Assembly: GCA_023055505.1 (NCBI GenBank)
Contig: JALIRH010000002.1
Coordinates: 56,664,733 to 56,728,732 of the forward strand
Source of the DNA: Callipepla californica brunnescens
Taxonomy: Eukaryota; Chordata; Aves; Galliformes; Odontophoridae
DNA length: 64,000 bases
Direction: 5' to 3'
Shown here: positions 37,901-49,400 of the stretch, in pieces
Layout: each line of letters opens with the position of its first letter
How positions within the stretch are numbered: position 1 is the first letter of the stretch
The notes under the pieces: generated by a model
What the model saw: only the letters and a program-made list of their open reading frames with translations
Told to the model about the DNA's origin: nothing
The model's database searches: none
Program-made: the position numbers and the translations under genes

Positions 37901-39690
37901 GTGGCAGAAGGCAATGTAAAGAGCATCAGCTGCATAGCTATCTCAGTCATTTCAGTCAATTAATTAAAAAACTATGTTAAAAAAATCAGGTGAGGTTCTG
38001 ATCTAGAACTCTCCGTTTTGCACAGGAGAGTGTCACAGGTGTGTCACCACTGTTCTGCCTCTACATAGGTCACACCTTGGTCTCTCCCTTCCTTATCCCA
38101 TTACTCTTTCATCTGAACCTCTTTTCTCTCTCCTTAAAAATCTGAGACAATGAGAGGCAAGCAGCAACACTTTGTGTGTTTTTTTATTTTGCTCTACTCT
38201 CATCGTGGTCATAGAATTATAGAAAAGCTTGGGTTGGAAGGGACCTTAATCACATTCTACTTCCAACCTCCCTCATGTGGCCAGGGTTGGATAATCTGGA
38301 ATATTCTTCCTCTACATGACTAGCAGTGTTCCCTCTTCTGAAAGGGCTCTTCACATTCCTTCATCTCTTTGCAGGTTCCTAACAAAACCAAAGAACACTT
38401 TATTCTCTGAAGTTATTCTGCATCTACAAAAAACTTCTTTTTCTCCCTCCAACTTTTCTACCTTTGTGATTTTATAGGATGGTACTTTGCAGCTTCGACC
38501 CTTTCTGTTTTATGCCTCCATGGCTGTATTATCTACTTTAGGCACACTTTATAAGCTTTGCCAAAAGAACAATGTTACGCAGAAGTGCAATGCCCCGTTC
38601 CCTTCCTTGCCCCCTCTGAAGACAGAGGTACTGACAGAGGTCTTGGAGTAATTACAGCTCATAAAACAGAAAAGAGTCCCTTCTGTGGGGAAGCATACTC
38701 TGTTCAGGCAGTTGTATTGCCAAGAAACACTTGAGCTGCCATCAGTTTAATTCTACAAGTATACACTGCCAAACCCTTTTGTATTCAGACCCACTCTCTC
38801 TTTACAGAAATGAAGGAGCCCACTTTCTCCTTTTTGGATCCTTCATTTTGTTCCTACATGTTCATTCTTTCACTGTGCAGTTGCACTTTTAATATGTAAT
38901 TTTCTAAAAGATGAGTATGGAAGTATTATTTAGAGTGTACAGACCAGTGTTTCCTATTAGTCCACTTTAGGTTTTGGGATCAGAACTTCAAAGAATTATT
39001 GAGGGCTTTAACATGACCCCATCTTAAGGCCTGTAACTATTACAGAAATGTAGACATAACATAATATGGTATCAAAATCTGCTAATAACCATAAAAAGAA
39101 GATTAAAAACAGTGCCATTCTTGCTCCTCCTAAGGTCAAACAGCGGAGGACAAGGCTAAACTAAAAGAGCACAGATATCGAGCAACACTTGTCCTGACCG
39201 CTTCTCCCCATCAGATGGGTACTACTCGAGCCCAGTGTTACGGGCACAGCTCTGGAAGGACCGAGCACCCTGCTGTGAGCACACAGTGGTTGGTGCACGG
39301 AGCAGGTGTAAGGCTGATGCGCTTCTGGAAGGGCGGGCGTGCGGCATCCTGGCAAAGCCGGGGTCCCCCATTAACACTTCACCCAACCACTATCAACTGT
39401 GCTGCTCCCTGTGCAGTTGGAACAGACCCCCAGGTGTATGGGTGGCAGGCTAAGTGGTGACACATGGATTTTGTATTTTGGAATTTTGTTATGACAGGTG
39501 CACTTTTCTGTTTTGTGGGGTTGTTTTGTTTTCGTTATTTTTTTTGTTTGTTTCGTTTTTTTGTACTGTTTTCTCGTTCTGCTTTTAGAGGGAACTTTCA
39601 AGTGTATTTCTTAAATTATATTTTACATTTATTACCAGCCCGAAATGTAAAGTTAAGACATTTTAAGAGAAAAAAGAATAAATATTTGCA
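34961..39690. other. Intergenic region between AHRR and the zinc-finger gene
   Basis: No coding exon is supported. A short CR1 end lies at 38211-38290. TNGCGTG cores occur at 35352-35358. The last few hundred bases before 39690 become moderately GC-rich and lead into the promoter island. Confidence 0.6.
38211..38290 (-). mobile_element. CR1 LINE 3'-end fragment, antisense
   Basis: The sequence atagaattatagaaaagctt, followed by gggttggaagggacctt, is the antisense CR1 tail (tctatgattct repeats and aaggtcccttccaaccc on the minus strand). The similarity ends after about 80 bp. Confidence 0.75.
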
Positions 39691-40160
39691 TTTAAAGCCA
39701 CGCCCTGCCGAGTGTTCCTCCCGCCTCTCCCGGGCCTGAGGGGGCCGCGCTCCGATTGGCTGAAGCCGCGCGGCCTCGCGCCTCGCGGACCGCGCCCGTC
39801 TAACGGGAAGGGCGCGCGCCGGCCGGAAGCGGAAGTGACGGTGCCGCCGGGCGCGCCGCGAGAAGGCTGGCGGCGGTTGCTGTCGTTGCCGACCCACCTG
39901 GGGACGTGACGGCGGCGTGCGGGGCTGCAGCCGGGCCCGGCGCCGGCGGTGGGAGCGGCTCGGAGGTACCGCCGCCTCTTCAGCGCCGTGAGGGGACGGG
40001 CGCGGGGCGGGGGGGGGGAGGGGGTGTGTGCGGCGGGAGGGCGGGGGTGAGGGGAAGGGGGGAAGGAAGAGGAGGGGGCAGCCCCGGGTCGGGGTCATTC
40101 CCTTTTTTCTGTCTTCTGTGGGAAGCGTTTCGCGTGAAGCGCAGCGGCGAGGTGCCCTGA
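39690..40160 (+). promoter_or_regulatory. CpG-island promoter of the zinc-finger gene
   Basis: A sharp change to GC- and CpG-rich sequence. There is an inverted CCAAT box (ATTGG, 39755-39759), tandem ETS-like motifs (ccggaag 39823-39829 and ggaagtg 39831-39837, followed by tgacg) and no TATA box, typical of a housekeeping promoter. A non-coding first exon probably starts near 39840-39870. Its donor may be ggag|gtaccg (after 39965) or gcc|gtgagg (after 39987); neither is proven. Confidence 0.75.
39991..40078 (+). repeat. G-rich, quadruplex-prone tract
   Basis: Many runs of three to ten G separated by short spacers lie on the coding strand just after the putative first exon. This satisfies the usual G-quadruplex pattern many times over. 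Confidence 0.7.
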
Positions 40161-40239
40161 CGGACGGCTTGAGGCTGCAGCGCTGTCCTGGCGGTGGTTT
40201 GCTCTAAAAAACGCACTGGATTAATCTTTCTTCACCCAT

Positions 40240-40240
<1 letters not shown>

Positions 40241-40270
<30 letters not shown>
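40241..40270 (+). repeat. Homopolymer of 30 cytosines
   Basis: An uninterrupted run of 30 C lies between the CpG island and the first coding exon, inside the presumed first intron. Its length is likely polymorphic or affected by sequencing error. Confidence 0.9.
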
Positions 40271-40387
40271 TTTCCCCGGTTGTTCGCTGAAGAGATGCGT
40301 GTGAACAGGAAAACTTATACGATTGCGATTTTTTTTTTTATTATGGGTTTCTTTTCTTAACTGTGTGCGCTGAACCAGTTTTGCAGG

Positions 40388-40462
40388 ATGAGCGCCGCTG
40401 CTGAGGATGCTAAGCCAGAAGATGCCAAACCAGAGTCTGAAAAAAAAATATATTATTGTGAA
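40388..40462 (+). CDS. Zinc-finger gene, first coding exon
   Basis: The ATG at 40388 lies one base after a good acceptor (gaaccagttttgcag), so the 5' untranslated part is on an upstream exon in the CpG island. The exon encodes [15 protein letters not shown] then [10 protein letters not shown] and ends at gaa|gtgagt, phase 0. A short repeat (EDAKP twice) is visible. It carries only the first Cys of finger 1. Confidence 0.85.
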
Positions 40463-43400
40463 GTGAGTGCCTTTCTTAATGGCTTTTTGGAATACGTGCC
40501 AGAATGCGGGCTTAAGGTATTAAGAACCACAGAAGTCAGACAGAACAAACCGTGCTGCAGTGTGGCAAGCTGGTGGGAGAGTCTGTTAATGCTGGGAAAG
40601 AGTGTGGCTGGTCCCTGGAAGAGCTGCTTGCCTGCTTTTGTGAATTTGGTTTGTTCTTGAGTAGTTAACGTATATTATAAAGGCTGTTAAAGGCTGGCTT
40701 TCAGATTTCTCTTAGTTATTCTCACAGGCCCTCTGTAAGTCTCTTCTGTCTTAAAGGGTGCTGCTCTGGATCAGAATGTTTTTAAGTTTCTGTGTATCAC
40801 ATATTGTTCTAGTGACTTTTTCTGGCACATAAAAGTTATACGACAGTTAGTCAAGGTGATAGGCAATGTTGTTGTATTTTATCATTAACAATGGGAGGAA
40901 ATAACTGTAAAGCTGTATTCTGTAATTGCTATGATCTATGGATCCAAGCGCTGATGGCTTCTTATGCTGTTTCTCTGATCCCTCTGGTAAAATGATGAAT
41001 GGAGTTCCAGTTATTCTGGAATATGTTTTTGTCTCCATTCCTCTCTAATCACAGTAGGATCATCTCTTATCGGCTGGAGAATTTTGGGAAACTAAGAATC
41101 CAGTGATTGGAGGTAGAAGGGATTCATGCCACCCCAGTATACTTACATGCGTATTGAAGTACTATTTGAACATATTTGTGTACTATTTCTAGTTGCTTTG
41201 GTGGCACACTCCTAGTGATATAAATGCTCTGTTTAAGTCATAGAAGGCTTCCAGCACCTCGTTGAAAAATTGTCTGTATTTCCAGTTCTTACAGCTCGCC
41301 AACTACAAAATATCCACAGTGTAACTGAAGATGTGCTTTCATCTTTTTAGGTTTGTAAAGTTCCATGTATGAGTTCTATAAGTCTTCAGTCACACTATCG
41401 TGGTATGAAGCACAGAAAGGTAACTTTTTTCCATATTGCATGTTTATGTGAATTGAATCTTAAGCCTGGGATTCTTGTATTAGTAGTTGATTTCACAAGT
41501 ATTCAAGTGCTTATCTAACTCGCTAGTAGATCTGTGGCAGCTAATTGTTTGAAAAAAAAAATCCCAAGAACCAGATTTTGGGGTGGGAGACTCAACTCTG
41601 TTTAGCATGTAACCTGCAGCATCAGTACTTAGTCTGAAGGTAACTGTGTATTACTGTGAAGTTGTTTTTGAGTTGCACAGAAGTCATGGGTGGTGAAACA
41701 GCGCAAACTTTGGATTTGGGTGTAGTTAACAAATGCACTGCTGCGTTTTCCAAGATATGCGTAACTCGCTTTACTTTGAAGAAAACCAGCTTGCTTGGAG
41801 TATGAACTTTGTTTATACGTGGTAATGTCAGTTCAGATGTCATACAGGAGTTGGCTCCATTTATTTGGAGCATCTCAAATAGCAGCTTCATATTTTGCTG
41901 CTTTTCCTTCTATTTTGCTTGAATTACGTTCTGAGAGGGTGTGCTGAGAAAAGGCTTTCCCAAATGCTGTTTGACTGAACCTTTGACTGTCTGGCTGACA
42001 GCTATCTCAGACTGAGAAGAGAATTTTAAAATAGAGCTGGAGCATGCTCACTTGTTTGTTCTTTCCCCTGTTACTGAAGATGGCTGTCATCAGGTTGTGG
42101 TGTTGTGGCACATAAAAGTGGCTGCTCCGGTGTTTTCCTCATGATCTTTTATTCTTCCTGGAACACGAATCTAACTGCAGTGCCTTTTTTCTCCAGTGTT
42201 TGGGCTTCTCTTTCATTTGCAGAGAGCATCTGTCACAGTTTGGCTTTCAGAGCTGTTCGGTAACATTTTGTCACCTGCCAGCTGATCATTTCAGTAGCAT
42301 GATGCTTGTTTTGGGCAGTGGCTCTCTAAACACTTTCTCCCCGGATGCAGTCATAAGTGTTCTTTGTTAAACCGACAGAAATGTACAGTACTGTTCTATT
42401 TTCCACATCCCGTCTGATGTTCTTGCTGATTCAATAAGTTCTTTTGGTTTTGTGGCTTTTTATTTCTTAGCTAACCCTCGTAGTGATTGAATTACTGCTG
42501 TTTCTCCCTTTTAAAGTGGAGAAACCATTGATAATTCTTCCAGCAAATCCACATACTGTTTTCCTTCTGTTCCATTTCATTAAATCGCTCTATGCTGGGC
42601 TGTGTTCTTTAAAGTTTATTGGGCTAATGATGGGCTGTGGACTGATAGCAAGCATTGGCTATGTTGGAAACTAGATGTTATTAGGGGTAAACGTCAGCGC
42701 TGCTGTGGAGTCCTGGTATGTCACATGGCTGTGTTTCTGTAGGAATAAATCCGCAAGACCACACTGTCATTATTTTTGAGTACTTTTAATACCTCACTTT
42801 TAATTAAGAGATGGCAGAAGCTCCAAAATTCATTGAGATACCAAAATAAGACTTAATATGACTAAGCATGAGGTAGCTGTAAAAGTGCTGAGCTTATGTA
42901 CTTTTTAAGACACAAACTAGATATTGATAATGCGTAGTGCTTTGTTTGTTTTCCTTACCCAGAGTAATTCTTCAGAATTGACTTTCTATCTAGGTTGTTA
43001 CTAGATTAGGGTTTGTTTCTTTGGAGCCTTTTCCATTTGTACTTTCTTGGGAAGACTTTGCCTCTTTTATCCAACAGGTATGAGTAATTGCCTAATTGAA
43101 TAATAGATAATCATTGATCTAACTGGAAATATCAAGCGATTTCCATTTGCATTCTGTGATTTAGGAAACTTAAACATTCAAGCTCTCATGTCTGTGAGTG
43201 CTTAGTTTAACAAATATTAGGCAGTATTTTAACTCCATGTACCTCTTCAGAGTTCTTGTAGTCACTGTTCTTAAGAATTGATCTATGTTGTTGTGTTAAG
43301 AGAGATTTTCACTGATTTCTGTGTTGAAGCTGAGTACCCATCTGATTTTTTTGCAATGCTGATAGTTCATGAGGCCTAAATTCTCCTGTACATTTGGTGT

Positions 43401-46400
43401 GAAAAGTCTGGAATTGGGATGGTTATAGTGCAAGGCTATGTGTATCTTAAGCTTTGAGTGTCTGATGACGTTTGTGTAGTTGCATACTGACTGGCTTTGT
43501 GGTTTCACTGCTGAAAGAATGTATTGGAGGGGGGAAGGATTGACATAGAGTAGTAATCATCTATTTTTTGTATAGTTCTTAGTTCTGCAGAAGTTGGAAT
43601 TGGCTTGTATTTGTACTTTTGAAACAGTTGAACGATATTGGCTACATAACACAGTTCTATGTAAGTTTAGTCGTGCTTTTTATGCTACCAAGAGTCATAG
43701 GGATATTGTGCTAAGAGAGGAAATCCTGGAGTGGGGTGTCTATTTTTTTTTTTTTTTTTGCTGAGTTTTGAGCATTTCTTTGCACATGTGGACTTTCCAG
43801 TGGAGAAAGCATTCCCTCTTCTTTTAACTGTCTTTGGAACACAGATGAAGATTGTCCTGATTATATCAAGGATTCCAGTTCCTGTCTTCCCATCCTATGC
43901 TGGCAGAATAGTAATGCTCAAATGTCCCAAAAAGACAAGAATCTGGGCTCAGGATTTTGCAACCTCATTAGAGATGATAAATTGTTAGTCTTTTTTCTTC
44001 ACCATTTATGTGTTCTTGATTCGGTTCTGCCTCTTGTCACTGGTTGTTGTGCATCAGAACTGGTGACTGAAAATAAACACCCAAAGAACAGGCTTGTCCT
44101 TTGGCCTGGTGTTAGAATCTGCTGTGCTTGAAAGAAGCATTTGTTTTAATACTTGGAGTATTAATGTAGGTTTCAGATGCTGAAAATTTGCCTTGCTGTT
44201 ATGCTGTTTATTCTGTCTCAGGAGTGGTTAGGACACTGTTAACTCTCTGCAGCTTATCTTTGTGATTCAAACTGCTTTAAACTATTGAGCTTTTTCTACA
44301 CAAAAAAAAATCCCATAACAACACATTTGTGTGAAGGTCATGCTGCATGCAGTCCAGGAGTCTCCCAGAGTCCCTTGAAGATAACTTCCTGGTGCAGGTG
44401 TTGAACAGACCAACCAGAGAAGTGTTGCTGGACTTGATGCTCACCAGTGCAGAGGAGGCTATTAAAGAGGTTAAGACTGGGGGCAGTCAGGGCTGTAGCA
44501 GTCCTTCCTTGGTTGAGTTAGTGATCTCCAGGAACTTGGGCCTGGTCAAAAGCAGAGTCAAAACCTTGAACTTTAGGAAGGTGGACTTCAGGCTGTTTAA
44601 GGAGTTATTGGATTTGGTCTCCTAGGAAGCTTGGGGAGAAAGGAGCAGAGCTGACAGCTCTATAAGAATGCTTTTCTGAGACCACAAGAGTTCTCCAATC
44701 TCCAGCACAGGAAATCCTGTGGAGGAGGAAGGAAACTGGTGTGGCTGAGCAAGGACCTATTGAAGGGAAAAGAAGAAGTATAGGCAGCAGAGGCTGGGAT
44801 GGGTGGCCTGGGAAGAATATAGGGATGAGTGAACACAGATGTCCAGCTAGTGCACAGAAGGAACTAAACTTGGTGAGGGATGTGAAAAAGAACAAGAAGG
44901 AATTGTATAGGTATACTGATCAGAGAAGACAGGCTGAGTAGAGTGTGCTCCCTCTGATAAATGAGAAGGAAGAACTGGCTACAGTGGATATAGAGAAGGT
45001 ACTCAGTGAGTTCTTTGCCTTGGACTTAACTGTCAGTCAGCCTTCCCAAGCCTATTGTGTTATTATGTCCTCTGGGTGAGTTTTGTGGGAGCAAAATCTC
45101 TCCCACTGTAAGAGCAGAGCAAATGTGAGACCAAGTCATGAGGCTGAGTGTGTACATGGCAGTTGGTCCACATGGCATGCATACCAGGGTCCTGAAGGAG
45201 CTGGCTGGTGCTGTTGCCACATTATCGTAATTGAAAAGTTCTGGTTTTCAAAGTCCCATGTGACTGAATAAAGGGAATCATCACTCCAGTTTTTGAGAAA
45301 GGAAGATCTGGGAAACTGCAGGCTGGTGAGCCTCACATCTGTGCCTGGGAAGATCATGGAGAAGATCCTCTTGGAAGCTGTGTTAAGGCATGTGTGAGGT
45401 GGAGAGGTGATGTGAGAAGGCCAACGTGATTTCAACAAAGGCAGATAATGCCTGACCAGTCTCTGTGATGGAGTCATGGCATTGGTGGACAAAAGAAGGG
45501 CAACTGATGCCATCCATCTGGACTTGTGCGAGGCCTGTAATATGATCCTATAATACCACCTTATCTATCATTTGGAGAGAGAAGGATTTGAAGGCTGGAT
45601 GAAGATGGTGGATAAAGAATTGGTTGGCTGATTGCAGCCTGAGGGTTATGGTCAATAGATCTGTATACAAACAGAGATGGGTGATGAGTGGTGTCCTTCT
45701 GGGGGCTGCCTTGGGACCAGTGCTCTGCAGCATCTTTATCAGTGATTTAGGCAGTAGGACTGAGTGTACCCTCAGCAAGTTTGCAGATGACACTGAGAAG
45801 GGTATTGGAGTTGTTGGAATGGATCCAGGGATGGACAGTGGAGATGATCAGAGGCTGGAGCACCTGTCCTGTGATGACAGGCTGAGGGAGGTGGGCTTGT
45901 TCAGCCTGGAGAAGAGAAAGCTTTGGGGAGACCTCATTGTACTGAGAGGAGCTTATAAACAGGAGAGAGAACTACTTTTTACACAGCCTTATAGTGAAAG
46001 GGCAAGTGGAAATCTCTTTAAGCTAAAAGAGAGGAGATGTGGATTAGATGTTTGGAGGAAGTTCTGTACTCAAGAGATCAGTGAGGCACTGGCACAGCTG
46101 CCCAGAGAAGCTGTGGTACCCCATCCCTGCAGGTGCTCAAGGCCAGGTTGGATGAGGCCCTGGGCAGCTGAGCTGCTGGGGGCAGCCCTGCCCATGGCAC
46201 GGGGTGGGACTGGGTGGGCTTTGAGGGCCCTTCCAACCTAAGCTGTTCTATGAATAAATGGAATCTGTTTATTGGCTGCTAAAGTAGCTTACGTGATTTC
46301 AAGAGTGTATGTGTTAAGGAAGAATTAAATGATGCTTGCATAATTAACTGCATGTCAAACAGTGTTTTGTTAGATAACCCTTGTCCTTGAAATGTGTGGA

Positions 46401-49400
46401 AACTAATTTATGAAGTAGATCTTTGAGACAGTGTGCCTGGGAGGTTGGAACCCTAAAAGACAGCAGTTTTTGAGTTTTGACTTCCCATAGTTAGACACTT
46501 TGTTAAAAGTTACTCTAACTTCTTACAGTCTTAGCTCAAAAACAGTTGTTGGAATTTGCTTGTGACATATGGCCCAGGGCAGAGAAAAGATTTCTTAACG
46601 TGTGAGAATATTCATTCTCAATGTAGTTTTGTTGTTCTTTCTTCTTTTGTTTTCTGCTTGCTTTATTTTTGAAGAACTCTCTAGAAGAGTTCCATTTTAC
46701 TTGTGACCCATCGGTGTCAACTGTGGAACAACATTTTTAGTGTTAAAGCAGTAACTCAAATGCAGTTGAAATTGATTGTCCAAAAGTGATCAGGAAGAGA
46801 CTTTCTTTCAACAGCAGCTCACAGTTGCTAGTAATTTCAGGGCTTCTCTGAGATGTTAGGTATTAACAGCTGTTTATTGTAAATCTGGTGTGGAATGACA
46901 AGTGACTTTATGGATAACAAAAGCACTTGTGGCAGGATAACTGGAAGGAAGACCGTGTATTCCAAGCTTACAAACTCCTGCTGTGTCCATGCAGCACCAC
47001 TCGCTCACTATCTGTGATAATACTGGAGTTAAGTGACTTCCTATTTTTCTATATATATGTTTTTAGCTACTGTGAAAAATCAGCTATTTAGCTTCCTGGA
47101 AAAAACAACAGCAACAACCTGTTGTGTCGGTCTTGATTCTTATAGAGCTGTCACATATCACACTGATGTGCAGCATCTCTTCCGTGGCACTGGGTACTGA
47201 AAATAGAGCACTGAACTCCATGAAGTGCTCGTGAGTGAGCAGCTGTGTTGCTGCAAGTGATGGTGCTTCTTTTCATTTTTTTTTTTGTGGCAAGTTTGTG
47301 CATACTTGCTAAAAAGGTCTCAGAATGAGTCAGTATTGGTTTTAGCCACATTTTAAAATGGAAATTTAAGTTACTCTTTTTCTCAGATGCTTCCAAGAAG
47401 TGATCTGTTTTGGATTCAGCTGATGAAAGCCACTTCTCCTGTTCCTCACGATATGAATAAACCTTCAGGAGACTTGGCTACCCTGGATTGTTATATAAAC
47501 CTACCCAATACGTTGGAGAAGCTATTTTTTTTTTTTTTTGGTAGCTTGTTATTCTTTTTTATGTGAGGTTTTCTTTTTTTTCCTGTTGGAACTACTTTTT
47601 TTGGAGCCATAGGGACTGTGGTCACGTGGAGACCAGAATTTTGTCTGGCATCTTAAAATTCCATTAATACCAGGGCTTCCTTGAAATTTACCTTATTTTA
47701 ACTGTAAGTGTGCTTTTGCCAGTACTTGGAGCTTTTGCAGATAATCATAAAGGCTCAATTTTTCCTGTTTGATAATGGAAACTTTAGCCTGTATTGTAAT
47801 TTGTCTGCAAAGGCTTCATTCAGGAAGTACGGGGTTTTTCCTTCAAATGGCGCAGTGCATTAATTTCTTTTTCTTATTTTATTTTGGGATGACTTGCGTC
47901 TTCATTATTAAAGAAAGAAGAAGCACTGAGATTCAAGACTGTCTATTGTAAGTATAACGCTTTATTCTTTCCGGCTTCTTAGTGTAGATGCTGCTCGGGG
48001 GTTTTAGTATTTGTTGCTTTTCCAGTAGTTTATATATTTGAGTTTGTCAGATCTGAACACCTGTAACTATGGTTCTCTTCTTATGCTGAACATTTTTCAT
48101 GAGATATTTATCTAATGAACTGTTGAGCTAATAAATACTAAGTACAAAATTAAGGCAGGAATTTTGATTTTTGCCTTTCCTCTCCTTAATACCTGTATAT
48201 CTGTTTAGTAGAGGAATAGATAATCCATATCTTAGTATCATAGCTTCCCAAGCTGAACTGTCTTCTGCTTGTTGTCAGCTTCATGCTCTCACTGCTAAGC
48301 TTCAGGCAGTATACTAAGAATCCATACAGGGTGGCTAACCCAGCACTGCTGCAGATGCTGCTTTAGCTGTGCTGAACTTGCCTAGCTGCATCACAGGAAT
48401 CTTATGCCTTTCAAATGTGGACTTGAAGTAGCAAAAATCCATTCATTGTACACTGAGTTGTTGGGGAATGTCTTCCCCATAAAATGAGAATATGGATCCA
48501 GGTTGACGTGTGCCAAGAAAATGAGAGTAATGGTAAAAGACTCAAAATCTGGGATGTGACTTGCTTGGAAATAGAGTGATGTAAAAGCACTGATGTACAA
48601 GATTTAAATGTACCACAAGCAGAGATGGAAGTAGCGATTAAAAACCAGTCTGAAGATTATCATGTGGAGTGGACATACAGTCATCACAAGAAATAAGCCT
48701 TTTGTTTCTCATTCATCTTCTTATCCTGTTCTCCTAAGAAGCTAGGCTTACAGAAAGACATTCTGGGCTGTTCCCCAGCATCTTTTTGAACCAGGTTAAT
48801 CAAAATGGATACCAACTATGTATCTGCACAGAAAGGAGTGATGTCGGCCATACACTGAGGGAAGTGCTGCTGGCTGAGCTTGCCTCTTACTGCACCCTGA
48901 GGGATCAGCACAAAAGAAAGATCCAGAAAAAGCGCTGGTTGGAGTCTGTTTTCTAAGGGGTTGGCCTTCATTACCTGCTCTGGTGGCTTCATGGCGAGAG
49001 CAGGATGTCAGTGCAAGGCACATCACTCAGGAGTGTGAACAGTTCAGAGATGTTCTGCATCAGTAGATATAAGATCTGCATGAAGTGCTCCTCTTGTTAG
49101 AAGTGTTGGTAACCCCACTCTTTGACAGAAATTCTGCAAAAGTTCTGGAAGTATACATGTCTCTGCAGCGTCCTGTGGGTTTTGGGCAGCGTAGAATTTT
49201 ATTTATACCTCAGTAACGACAGATTTCTTTGGCCACGGGTGGAATGTTTTTAGAGGAAAGTGAGTTCCTATACCGTTCTTTGGATTTCTCATTTGGAAAA
49301 GATCATTAAATATAGTACTGATGAATGTATTCTTGTGAACTTGATTACTGAAGAGATTTCTGCTTCAAGAATGTGAAGTCTTGTTTCAGAGGAGTATTGC

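Noticed and set aside
39616..40098. 160-codon open frame on the minus strand over the CpG island
   Set aside because: Pro/Arg-rich translation of GC-rich promoter sequence; stops are rare there by composition.
40463..40660. Continuation of the first zinc-finger coding exon to a stop at 40660
   Set aside because: A consensus gtgagt donor at 40463 joined to 41351 completes a proper C-x2-C finger; the read-through would abolish it.
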